A stretch of 8,117 bases of DNA from Enterovibrio sp042096095 (GTDB lineage: Bacteria > Pseudomonadota > Gammaproteobacteria > Enterobacterales > Vibrionaceae), in contig JBELME010000198.1 of assembly GCA_042096095.1 (NCBI GenBank), forward strand, positions 1 to 8,117, read 5' to 3'. Position 1 is the stretch's first letter. Each line of letters opens with the position of its first letter. The notes below the pieces were generated by a model, which did no database searches, was not told the origin of the DNA, and was given only the letters and a program-made list of their open reading frames with translations. Positions 1-6,218 of the stretch are shown here, one piece after another. Made by a program: the position numbers and the translations under genes.

Positions 1-60
1 GCGCAACGAAGGCGGTTTCCACATAGATTGAGAGTGTTCACACGAAAGGTCAAAAAAGTT

Positions 61-190
61 GGCGGATTATATATGCGGCCTATATCACTAGCAATCAAAA
101 TAGACAGTGATAATGAGGTTGCTTTTACAGCAGCTTTTCGAGCGATAACTTACTATTTTGCAAGTAAACACTCATGCTCAAACAAGGAGT
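61..190. repeat. Diverged dispersed repeat, copy A
   Basis: The core at about 120-165 resembles a stretch at about 3044-3090: both contain TTTTACAGC, then TTTCGAG, ATAA and TTAC at matching spacing. Translated in the plus direction, both give the pattern F-T-A-x-F-R-x-I-x-Y-x-F. Both also have TTGAGAGTG upstream (28 and 2976), at spacings that differ by 24 bases. An open frame runs 28-288 from a TTG, but its second half lies antisense inside the acetyltransferase gene and it has no clear ribosome binding site, so I do not call it a gene. It could be the worn copy of a short dispersed element. The match is short and was aligned by eye. Confidence 0.35.
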
Positions 191-660
191 CTGTGCATCA
201 CGAAGCAATCGACATAACCAAGTGCTGGATGACGGTATGCTTTAGGGATGGTACCAATGATAGAAAACCCCAGCTTTTCCCACAGTAAAACTGCAATGGC
301 ATTGGTAGAAACAACCGAATTAAACTGCATGGCTTCAAAACCTAGCGCCACAGCGACCCTCAACGAATGCTCGCACAATTCACGCGCTACGCCCCGCCCC
401 CTCGCATTTTCGCTGACCATATAACCACAATTACAAATGTGATCACTTGGCCCCATGGCGTTAGGTTTGATGTAGTACGTCCCTAATATTTCCCCATCAT
501 TTTCGTAAATAAACGATTTCGATGTCGACGTTACCCAAAGTGCATAGGCCTCTTCTTGAGTCATGTCTGGGCGAAACGCATAGGTTTCTTGGGATTGAAT
601 GATGCTTTCAAAGGTGGGCCAAAATGCGTCAAAGTCGCCTCTGTTCATTTCTCTGATCAT
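178..660 (-). CDS. GNAT family N-acetyltransferase
   Basis: A 160-residue protein of the size of a single-domain GNAT acetyltransferase, which moves an acetyl group from acetyl-CoA to an amine of a small molecule or protein. The acetyl-CoA pyrophosphate-binding loop is visible as A-R-G-R-G-V-A (residues 86-92), preceded by the beta strand C-G-Y-M-V-S. The C-terminal part has N120 and W-E-K-L-G-F (127-132), the usual motif B ending in the G-F turn. The protein is soluble and cytoplasmic, with no signal peptide. The start is well supported: AGGAG lies six bases before ATG on the minus strand. It follows the DksA/TraR-type gene by 36 bases on the same strand, so the two are probably co-transcribed. 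The substrate cannot be read from the sequence. The family call is firm. Confidence 0.85.
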   Translation of the reverse strand: MIREMNRGDFDAFWPTFESIIQSQETYAFRPDMTQEEAYALWVTSTSKSFIYENDGEILGTYYIKPNAMGPSDHICNCGYMVSENARGRGVARELCEHSLRVAVALGFEAMQFNSVVSTNAIAVLLWEKLGFSIIGTIPKAYRHPALGYVDCFVMHRLLV

Positions 661-696
661 TTGAGTCTCCTAGCATTCGGCATTTATAAGGGCTTC

Positions 697-1029
697 TTAT
701 TGCTCATGGCTTGCTTGGCAAGACACACAGAAGCGCACTTCCGGCTTAACCGCCAGTCGCGCCGACGCAATATCTTCACCGCATTCTTCGCAATAGCCGT
801 ATTCGTCTTCATCAATACGGCTTAGGGCTGCAATCACTTCCTTGAGTTGCAATGCTGCGGCTCGGTAATTCGATTTTGCGAGTTCTTGTTGCTGGATGGC
901 ATCAATCCGCGATACGCGCCCAATAGACTGCTGATCCAGTTCTAAAGGGTCGGTTTGTGATTGAAGCAATACCAATTCATCCATCAAGGTCTGTCTCAGA
1001 ATCAAAAGCGCTTCTTTATGGTTTGGCAT
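697..1029 (-). CDS. DksA/TraR-type C4 zinc-finger regulator
   Basis: A 110-residue protein with an N-terminal helical half (about residues 3-72, probably a helical hairpin) and a C-terminal zinc ribbon with four cysteines: C80-x2-C83 and C101-x2-C104, spaced as in DksA/TraR proteins. Family members enter the secondary channel of RNA polymerase and alter initiation, often together with ppGpp. This one is shorter than E. coli DksA (about 150 residues), more like TraR-type paralogues. The tip region has R-I-D-A (41-44) rather than the full D-x-x-D-x-A of DksA. The start is placed at 1029, not the upstream ATG at 1053, because AAAGGAG lies five bases before the 1029 ATG (encoding M-P-N-H-K-E) and would fall inside the coding region otherwise. 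The GNAT gene follows 36 bases downstream. A housekeeping role equal to DksA is unlikely. The family call is firm. Confidence 0.88.
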   Translation of the reverse strand: MPNHKEALLILRQTLMDELVLLQSQTDPLELDQQSIGRVSRIDAIQQQELAKSNYRAAALQLKEVIAALSRIDEDEYGYCEECGEDIASARLAVKPEVRFCVSCQASHEQ

Positions 1030-1149
1030 TGTCACTCCTTTGCAATAGACCATCTATCCAAACTAAGCCAAACAGTGGCACATGCAAATCGCCAACACAA
1101 AAGCGTGATCAACTTTAGCTTTGGAGCAATTAATCGAGAGCTTTATCAA

Positions 1150-1180
1150 CGCAGCCGTTATAAACCCTAGGCTAGCTGCG
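1150..1180. promoter_or_regulatory. Inverted repeat around a TATAAA box, upstream of the cupin gene
   Basis: The arms CGCAGC (1150-1155) and GCTGCG (1175-1180) flank a 19-base spacer containing TATAAA (1159-1164), which resembles a -10 element. The site lies in the roughly 200-base gap between the divergent zinc-finger gene and the cupin gene, 54 bases before the cupin ATG. I see no convincing -35 element for it. It could be an operator overlapping a promoter, but arms of six bases may arise by chance. Confidence 0.2.
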
Positions 1181-1233
1181 AATTCAGTTGATGCACCATT
1201 GGATGGTATTCGCCACAAAAAAGGACAAGAGGG

Positions 1234-1830
1234 ATGGAAAACAACGCAGAACAGTTGCTGGGTTTAATTAAAGCGTGCCTTTCCGCCTTCGATGAAGAGA
1301 AGGTCGTGCATTTTCGCGAGGGATTGCCCGAGACACAGCACGTTGCGCACCTTCCCATCAAACCAAATTGGCTACCTGTTGCTGAACAGGTCCAACGGGT
1401 AGATACAACTCATCCTCAAACCCACGCCATCGTTTCCTTTATTCAAACTCACGCAGACACCTTTGCATGGCGTCAGCCATACAAAACAGGGCAATTACCC
1501 GAGGTATTTTTGAGCGGTTCAGCGTGGTTCCCCATCGCCGATCGCCAAGGTCCCATAGTGTTCGATCAAGGTTTGGTAGAGATCATGCTGCTTGATCGGC
1601 ATGTCACATACCCACGTCATCATCATGCACCCGAAGAAATGTACCTTGTACTTGGCGGCGAGGTGTATTGGGAGGCGGAAGGCATGGCAGGCTCACCCTC
1701 TTGGAAACGCGCAGGAGATTGTATGTATCACCCCTCGCATCAACCGCATCAATTGCAAGCAGGCGCAGATCCCGTTTTGATACTGAACCTTTGGCGAGGT
1801 GGCGGATTTGAAATGCCAAACATTCATTGA
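1234..1830 (+). CDS. Cupin of the DMSP-lyase superfamily (DddL/DddQ/DddW/DddK-like)
   Basis: A 198-residue protein with a helical N-terminal region and a C-terminal cupin barrel. Cupin motif 1 reads H129-x-H131-x3-E135-x-Y137, directly followed by a V-L-G-G-E strand turn. Motif 2 reads G161-D162-x4-P167-x4-H172. This is the metal-binding and catalytic-tyrosine pattern known from the cupin DMSP lyases, which split dimethylsulfoniopropionate into dimethyl sulfide and acrylate using a transition metal. Length and layout are nearest to DddL/DddQ-type proteins, but position 135 is Glu, as in DddK, whereas I recall His at this place in DddQ. A likely ribosome binding site, AAGGA, lies about eight bases before the ATG. 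No acrylate-processing or DMSP-uptake gene is adjacent. Other cupins of this superfamily have no proven DMSP activity, so membership is fairly clear but the substrate is an inference. Confidence 0.65.
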   Translation: MENNAEQLLGLIKACLSAFDEEKVVHFREGLPETQHVAHLPIKPNWLPVAEQVQRVDTTHPQTHAIVSFIQTHADTFAWRQPYKTGQLPEVFLSGSAWFPIADRQGPIVFDQGLVEIMLLDRHVTYPRHHHAPEEMYLVLGGEVYWEAEGMAGSPSWKRAGDCMYHPSHQPHQLQAGADPVLILNLWRGGGFEMPNIH

Positions 1831-1952
1831 CCACTCAAAGATCAGTTCGGCTATTGGGCATTTATCGTTTCACTCATTGTCGCGCTGCCCAGACGAACAG
1901 ACGCTTGCTCTGATACTCAGCATCTCCTATGAGCACATCATTTCCCCCAGAC
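1831..1952. other. Gap between convergent cupin and mechanosensitive channel genes
   Basis: The gap holds the 3' ends of two converging transcripts. The only symmetry I see is TGGGCA (about 1855-1860) paired with TGCCCA (about 1886-1891) around a long loop, with no T-run. No convincing intrinsic terminator is visible on either strand. Confidence 0.4.
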
Positions 1953-2873
1953 TTATGCAGAGCTGTTGAGTGTTTGCACATAACTTGTCAGGTCTGAGCT
2001 TGCTTGCTGAGGCTCCATATGAACCCGATAGTGGTGGGTTTTAATCCCAGCTGCCTGAAAACGAATGGCAATTTCAGTTCGGATATCACTGGCGAGATTC
2101 CAAGCTCTCGACGGTGAATTCGTCCAACCAGCCACCCAACATTGGTAAGCATCTTTTTCAAGATCCATGACCCAAAAACCCGGAGGTTCTTGCGAGATAA
2201 AGTGCTTGCTACTTTGCACAGATTCGATCGCCAATTGCCGAACACGCTCCAAATCATTGTCGTAAGAGGTATAGAACTCAACATGCACCCAAATGTAGGG
2301 ATCGTTGTAGGTAAAGCTTTCTAGCTCTAAAGACAGCATTTTGCTACTCGGAATGATCAAACGCTTCCAATTCCAGAGCTTAATAATCGTATGGTTCAGG
2401 CTAATGTCTTCCACCGTCCCATATTGGTTTTCAACCACGACGGTATCGCCAACTCTAATGGCCTTAGAGAGCGAAAGCACCACACCCGCAATGATATTTT
2501 CAATCACAGGTTTTGCCGCAAAGCCAAGCACAGTGGTGGACACTGCCACCACTAGTGACACCATCGCAGCTGGCATTGAATTGAGAAATGGAAGTGACAG
2601 TGCCAGACCAAGCACGACAAAAATGAAGAAAAACGTGATCTTTCGGATAATAGAAAAGCGATCTTCAATTTTCTCTACCGCTGCATCGATCTCACCAACC
2701 TGATTTTCTGATTTAGGGGCGGACGTTTGAACACTGTTGAAGTTCTTTAGACGTCGAAGCCGTTTTTCTCTGTTCGATTTTGACTTTAATAGCGATGATG
2801 CCGCCCACCAGACCACAGCAATACCAAGCACACTGACCGTTCCGAGGTAGATAGTTAAGTTATCTATCGCCAT
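1953..2873 (-). CDS. Small-conductance mechanosensitive channel (MscS family)
   Basis: A 306-residue inner-membrane protein. Hydrophobic segments are visible at about 6-29, 75-98 and 101-135. The last is the pore-lining helix rich in Ala, Gly and Val and continues into K-A-I-R-V-G-D-T-V (137-145). The beta domain follows (Y-G-T-V-E-D-I-S-L, then I-I-P-S-S-K at 173-178), then a cytoplasmic alpha/beta domain to about residue 287. This order is that of MscS channels, which open under membrane tension and release solutes after hypo-osmotic shock. The region between the first two helices (30-74) is charged and probably cytoplasmic. The start ATG is preceded by AGGG at modest spacing. The gene stands alone, convergent with the cupin gene. 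Its 5' side faces a long gap with three hairpins. MscS paralogues differ widely in conductance, so the family call is firm but the exact physiological role is not. Confidence 0.9.
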   Translation of the reverse strand: MAIDNLTIYLGTVSVLGIAVVWWAASSLLKSKSNREKRLRRLKNFNSVQTSAPKSENQVGEIDAAVEKIEDRFSIIRKITFFFIFVVLGLALSLPFLNSMPAAMVSLVVAVSTTVLGFAAKPVIENIIAGVVLSLSKAIRVGDTVVVENQYGTVEDISLNHTIIKLWNWKRLIIPSSKMLSLELESFTYNDPYIWVHVEFYTSYDNDLERVRQLAIESVQSSKHFISQEPPGFWVMDLEKDAYQCWVAGWTNSPSRAWNLASDIRTEIAIRFQAAGIKTHHYRVHMEPQQASSDLTSYVQTLNSSA

Positions 2874-2913
2874 ATCATTTCAATCCCTAAACATTGTTCA
2901 CTTTGAATGACCA

Positions 2914-2989
2914 AACCCGTATCGGGTTCTCATAGAGCCACTTTCAGTGGCTTGAATCGGTGTCTTTGATCGCATTTGAGAGTGCGATC
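2914..2989. other. Three consecutive perfect hairpins
   Basis: Three stem-loops follow one another within 76 bases. The first is AACCCG-TAT-CGGGTT (2914-2928). The second is AGCCACT-TTC-AGTGGCT (2936-2952). The third is GATCGCA and TGCGATC around an eight-base loop (2968-2989). They lie 41-116 bases upstream of the mscS-like start, so on the minus strand they would be in its leader or promoter region. None is followed by a clear T-run in either direction, so classical terminators are not indicated. They could shape a structured leader RNA or be the end of a mobile or repeat element, since repeat copy B begins in the third hairpin. Confidence 0.45.
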
Positions 2990-3110
2990 TAAATTACCGA
3001 AAGCCCTATTTTTGAAACCTCGCATTCCATTTGCCATTGCTTTCGTTTTTACAGCTATCTTTCGAGTTATAAGTTACATGTTTAGACACATCATTCAACC
3101 TGATATCAGC
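2976..3110. repeat. Diverged dispersed repeat, copy B
   Basis: This is the partner of the repeat near the left end of the window. The best-matching core is 3044-3078 (TTTTACAGC, TTTCGAG, ATAA, TTAC), with weaker similarity beyond it (G/A-ACAC-x-TCAT). Translated, the core gives V-F-T-A-I-F-R-V-I-S-Y-M-F against A-F-T-A-A-F-R-A-I-T-Y-Y-F in copy A. The TTGAGAGTG at the left edge is also shared. The differences are not concentrated at third codon positions, which argues against selection on a protein. Similarity was judged by eye over about 35-60 bases. Confidence 0.35.
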
Positions 3111-3572
3111 CGCGCCAGCGCTTCTTTGATGAGGCCGCTATCCCACCCTGATTCAACGAGAGTGATTCATCTGCTTACCAAAAACACACTCCCGAGAATA
3201 TTTATCGATTCAGCTTTGCCTCCGGACATACACTGAAAATTACATTAAAACCCTATACCACTCTTCATTCTCAATCGCGCGGACAAACACAAAGAGGGCG
3301 ACGTTATTGATGTGACTTACCATACTCTCGTCGTGGCGGATTTGAGATTTCGGTAATGAGTTAGCACCTTGAATGTCTCACAATAGAAACTTTACGTGTA
3401 AATAACCCGACTGATATTTTCGGGCGGATTGACCATCTTAGCGCCTATCTTCGGCGTTCTTACCCAATACTTCCCTCCATAATGCCCACATCGTGCTTAA
3501 TTATTTATTGTACAAATATCAACCACTGGTGTAAGTCTAAAACAAGCACGTAAAAAACGTTCTTATCAGTAG

Positions 3573-3821
3573 CGAGCTCAATTCAGCATCGCATTGATTC
3601 AAAAAGATGAAAATTTGGAGATTTTCTTACGACAAAAACTCGCTTCCTTTTCCCCCTTAACTGGCGTCGAAGTGAAGCAAAGCTGAGAGGCAAAACAGTC
3701 ATCTTGCTCATTTGGGTGGAATATCGACCCCGAATTTCACCACAAGCTGATGACTGGCGATGACTCTGTACACGTCAACGTTCGTCCGACAGGGCGGTAT
3801 TTTGAGGAGAAAGGGGCATGA
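3573..3821 (+). pseudogene. Probable 3' remnant of a gene formerly coupled to doeA
   Basis: In one frame an open stretch runs from 3573 to a TGA at 3684, then from 3687 to a TGA at 3819-3821. That last stop overlaps the doeA ATG as ATGA, the usual arrangement of translationally coupled operon genes. The second stretch reads like real protein: F-G-W-N-I-D-P-E-F-H-H-K, then D-D-S-V-H-V-N-V-R-P-T-G-R-Y-F. A normal start is missing and the frame is interrupted once, so I read it as the worn end of a lost gene. I do not recognise the family. In rhizobial and roseobacter eut clusters a cyclodeaminase gene (eutC) often precedes this hydrolase, but the tail does not look like one to me. The alternative is a 23-codon leader peptide starting at the ATG at 3750 and ending at the same stop, though it lacks a ribosome binding site. 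Confidence 0.35.
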
Positions 3822-5005
3822 GTGACGTTGTGCTTAATTTTACGCTTGATGAGTTCGGCGTCCGGCTGGCGAAAGTTCGTGCGGCCATGGAAAAACATGA
3901 AATCGATACCCTTATCGTCCACGACCCCTCCAATATGGCGTGGCTAACAGGGTATGACGGTTGGTCTTTTTACGTACCTCAATGTGTGATTGTAGGCTCA
4001 ACAGGTGAACCTATTTGGTTTGGCCGGGCAATGGATGCCAAAGGCGCGCAGCGTACGGTCTACATGCATCGTGACAATGTCACGTGTTATCCTGACGTTT
4101 ACGTCATGAACCCCCAATGTCACCCTATGGAATATCTCGCCAATTACATTTTGAGTGAGCATCTTTGGGATCGCGGTAAAATCGGCATTGAGAAAGACAA
4201 TTACTACTTTAGCGCTACCGCGTTTGAATCACTCAAAGACAACCTCCCCTTCGCATCATTTGTTGATGCGACATCCTTGGTCAATTGGTGTCGCGCAGAG
4301 AAATCAGATCAAGAACTCACCTACATGCGCATTGCCGCTCGCATCGTCGAGAACATGCATCGCGTGGCTTACGACTTGATTGAACCCGGATTACCCAAGC
4401 ACATTTTGGTGGCAGAAATAAATAAGCAAGCCGTGTTGGGGCATGAACATCATTTCGGCGACTATGCCGCCATCGTGCCGCTTCTCCCCTCAGGGATTGA
4501 TGCGGCTGCCCCCCATTTAACGTGGGATGACAAACCTTTTGTCAAAGGTGAAGGCACGTTTATTGAAATTGCGGGTGCACATCGCCGTTACCATTGCCCG
4601 CTTTCACGCACCATTTATTTAGGTGAACCGGGGGATGTTTTTAAACGTGCGAATGACGCGCTCAATGAAGGCTTGGAAGCCGGATTAGCGATCGCACGCC
4701 CGGGGAACACCTGTGGCGACATCGCGGCGGCACTTGATGCAACCATGCAGAAATATGGCTTTGACCGCGAAGGAACACGTTGCGGCTACCCTATTGGCTT
4801 GAGCTACCCGCCAGATTGGGGCGAACGCACCATGAGTCTTCGCGATTCGGACCAAACCGTATTGAAAGAAGGCATGACATTCCATTTCATGCCGGGTTTA
4901 TGGATGGATGATTGGGGAATGGAAACCACAGAAAGCATTGTGATTACCAAATACGGTGCTGAAACCTTATGCGATTTCCCAAGGCAACTGTTCATAAAAC
5001 ACTGA
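3818..5005 (+). CDS. doeA: Ectoine hydrolase DoeA (EutD), M24-fold
   Basis: This 395-residue cytoplasmic enzyme would open the ring of ectoine (and probably 5-hydroxyectoine) to give N-alpha-acetyl-L-2,4-diaminobutyrate, the first step of ectoine degradation. An N-terminal creatinase-type domain (about 1-160, with N-M-A-W-L-T-G-Y-D) precedes the pita-bread M24 domain. In register with M24 peptidases, the five metal ligands D, D, H, E, E become E250, P261, Y324, M358 and E372. Four of five are thus replaced, while the surrounding frame (S-R-T at 263-265, G-M-T-F at 352-355, P-G at 359-360) is kept. Such loss fits ectoine hydrolases, which as I recall act without metal and use a glutamate; E250 is the likely counterpart. 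The stretches H-L-T-W-D-D (233-238) and G-L-S-Y-P-P-D-W-G-E-R (327-337) are typical of DoeA. Length matches the family (about 390-400). A strong ribosome binding site, GAGGAG, precedes the ATG. doeB follows. Confidence 0.92.
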   Translation: MSDVVLNFTLDEFGVRLAKVRAAMEKHEIDTLIVHDPSNMAWLTGYDGWSFYVPQCVIVGSTGEPIWFGRAMDAKGAQRTVYMHRDNVTCYPDVYVMNPQCHPMEYLANYILSEHLWDRGKIGIEKDNYYFSATAFESLKDNLPFASFVDATSLVNWCRAEKSDQELTYMRIAARIVENMHRVAYDLIEPGLPKHILVAEINKQAVLGHEHHFGDYAAIVPLLPSGIDAAAPHLTWDDKPFVKGEGTFIEIAGAHRRYHCPLSRTIYLGEPGDVFKRANDALNEGLEAGLAIARPGNTCGDIAAALDATMQKYGFDREGTRCGYPIGLSYPPDWGERTMSLRDSDQTVLKEGMTFHFMPGLWMDDWGMETTESIVITKYGAETLCDFPRQLFIKH

Positions 5006-5019
5006 CTTCATGCAGTAAA

Positions 5020-5050
5020 AAAGATATCGCAGCCCTGCGATATCTTTATT
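5020..5050 (+). terminator. Intrinsic terminator between doeA and doeB
   Basis: A perfect 12-base-pair stem (AAAGATATCGCA, 5020-5031, with TGCGATATCTTT, 5036-5047) closes a four-base loop (GCCC). It begins 15 bases after the doeA stop and is flanked by a run of A on the left and TTTATT on the right. It could act in both directions, but lies between two genes on the plus strand, so it should end or reduce doeA transcription before doeB. Confidence 0.75.
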
Positions 5051-5053
5051 CCT

Positions 5054-5083
5054 TTGCCACACTCAAGACATAAAGCTTTTAAT
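5054..5083 (+). promoter_or_regulatory. Putative sigma-70 promoter of doeB
   Basis: TTGCCA (5054-5059, five of six matches to TTGACA) and TTTAAT (5078-5083, five of six to TATAAT) are spaced by 18 bases. They lie directly after the terminator and about 24 bases before the doeB start, leaving a short leader with the ribosome binding site GAGGA (5092-5096). The position suggests independent transcription of doeB. Matches of this quality can arise by chance in AT-rich gaps. Confidence 0.4.
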
Positions 5084-5106
5084 CGATATTTGAGGAATTC
5101 CACTCA

Positions 5107-6114
5107 ATGAGTCAATCACTCCCTGCCAGTTCGGTCAGCGCAACCGTCGATTTTGACCAAGAAGGTATCCAGCACGGGTTCCTAAAACTCCCCTACTCCC
5201 ATGATGGCTCCGCATGGGGCGCAATCATGACGCCAATTTGTGTCTTCAAAAACGGTGAGGGACCTACGGCTCTGCTGACGGGAGGAAATCACGGGGATGA
5301 ATATGAAGGCATCACAGGCTTGTTAAAACTCAGCCACCAGCTAAACATCAAAGATATTCAGGGTCGCGTTATTATCGTCCCGATGATGAACCAACCTGCC
5401 GTTGAAACCGGCAGTCGTGTATCCCCTATTGATAATGGCAACATGAACCGCGCTTTCCCTGGACACCCCTATGGTTCAATGACAGAGCGTATGGCGGATT
5501 ACTTCACTCGCTATTTAATTCCGCTCTGCGATACGGCATTGGATATTCATTCTGGCGGTAAGACACTCGATATTCTTCCTTTTGCCGCCGCGCATCGTCT
5601 ACCAGACAAAGCGCTTGAATCTCGATGTTCCGAAGGCGCGCAATTGTTTGGTGCGCCCTACATGTTCTTCATGGAAGAAATCGATGCGACCCAACTCTAC
5701 GACACCGCGGTTGAAGACCAAGGCAAGGTGTTCGTCACGACGGAACTCAGAGGTGGTGGTACAACAACCCCCGACACCATCGCCATGGTGAACCGTGGTA
5801 TTCACAATTTTCTCGTGTTCAGTGGTGTGTTAAAGCAGGCCTATTTACCCCCACTGTCAGACCCAATTTCCCTCGAAATCCCAGATGCTGATTGTTACCT
5901 TCATGCAGAACATCGAGGTATATTGGAAATGTGCGTTTCCCTTGGCGACGAAGTCCAACGCGGCGACCTCATTGCCCGTATCTATTCAATGGAACGTACA
6001 GGTGAAGCACCTGTTGAATATCATGCTAAACGTAGTGGGATTTTGGCCGCGAGAAGGCATCTTGCTAACGTGGGGATCGGCGATACGTTTGCAGTGCTTG
6101 CTGTGAAGATATAG
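5107..6114 (+). CDS. doeB: N-alpha-acetyl-L-2,4-diaminobutyrate deacetylase DoeB (EutE)
   Basis: This 335-residue zinc enzyme of the succinylglutamate desuccinylase/aspartoacylase group would remove the acetyl group from the product of DoeA, giving L-2,4-diaminobutyrate and acetate. Zinc ligands are visible in N-H62-G-D-E65 and in D-I-H148-S-G-G. The substrate-binding N-M-N-R-A-F-P-G lies at 112-119, and the catalytic glutamate is probably E213 in T-T-E-L-R-G-G-G. The C-terminal part (about 255-335) is a beta-rich lipoyl-like fold seen in this subgroup. Length fits the family (about 330-345). The protein is cytoplasmic. The start is supported by GAGGA ten bases upstream. It lies 101 bases after doeA, with a terminator and a promoter-like sequence in between. 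Adjacency to doeA makes this role much likelier than aspartoacylase or AstE. No further pathway gene (the aminotransferase DoeD or dehydrogenase DoeC) follows. Confidence 0.9.
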   Translation: MSQSLPASSVSATVDFDQEGIQHGFLKLPYSHDGSAWGAIMTPICVFKNGEGPTALLTGGNHGDEYEGITGLLKLSHQLNIKDIQGRVIIVPMMNQPAVETGSRVSPIDNGNMNRAFPGHPYGSMTERMADYFTRYLIPLCDTALDIHSGGKTLDILPFAAAHRLPDKALESRCSEGAQLFGAPYMFFMEEIDATQLYDTAVEDQGKVFVTTELRGGGTTTPDTIAMVNRGIHNFLVFSGVLKQAYLPPLSDPISLEIPDADCYLHAEHRGILEMCVSLGDEVQRGDLIARIYSMERTGEAPVEYHAKRSGILAARRHLANVGIGDTFAVLAVKI

Positions 6115-6118
6115 TTGT

Positions 6119-6172
6119 GAGAAGCGAGATTTGAGTAGCGAGATGCGAGAAAGAGCAGATAAGAGCGAAAGC
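6119..6172. repeat. Purine-rich degenerate repeat of about 14 bases
   Basis: Directly after doeB, units of about 14 bases follow in tandem: GAGAAGCGAGATTT (6119-6132), GAGTAGCGAGATGC (6133-6146) and GAGAAAGAGCAGAT (6147-6160), then a decayed AAGAGCGAAAGC. AGCGAGAT recurs exactly at 6123 and 6137. Similar GAGA/GCGAGA-rich tracts are common between genes in marine gammaproteobacteria, as I recall. No coding or terminator role is visible. Confidence 0.5.
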
Positions 6173-6218
6173 CAAATCGCGTATTCCTGATTCCAGCCAG
6201 TTAACGTTAAATCACTTT

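Larger units (their letters stand above)
2874..3569. other. Long non-coding stretch upstream of mscS-like and doeA
   Basis: No intact gene is visible here on either strand. The only longer open frame (2976-3236, TTG start) has no ribosome binding site and appears to be part of a degenerate repeat. Contents noted separately are three tandem hairpins (2914-2989) and repeat copy B (about 3020-3110). A short palindrome, TTGTACAA (3508-3515), could serve as half of a regulator site but is too short to judge. The stretch from 3240 to 3569 is AT-rich, with stops in the frames I followed, and nothing else recognisable. Confidence 0.5.

Noticed and set aside
28..288. Protein-coding gene of 86 codons from a TTG
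   Set aside because: No ribosome binding site, and its second half is antisense to the acetyltransferase gene; treated as part of a repeat.
2976..3236. Protein-coding gene of 86 codons from a TTG
   Set aside because: The start falls in a hairpin loop without a ribosome binding site and the later half has no protein character; treated as part of a repeat.
3508..3515. TTGTACAA as an operator for a GntR/MocR-type ectoine regulator
   Set aside because: Only eight bases, flanks do not extend the symmetry, and no second copy was seen near doeA or doeB.
4685..4995. Minus-strand open frames inside doeA
   Set aside because: They lie wholly antisense to a well-supported enzyme gene and have no family features.
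3818..5005. DddP, the M24-fold DMSP lyase, given the DMSP-lyase-like cupin nearby
   Set aside because: The protein lacks the metal ligands DddP retains, is shorter, carries DoeA-typical stretches and is followed by doeB.
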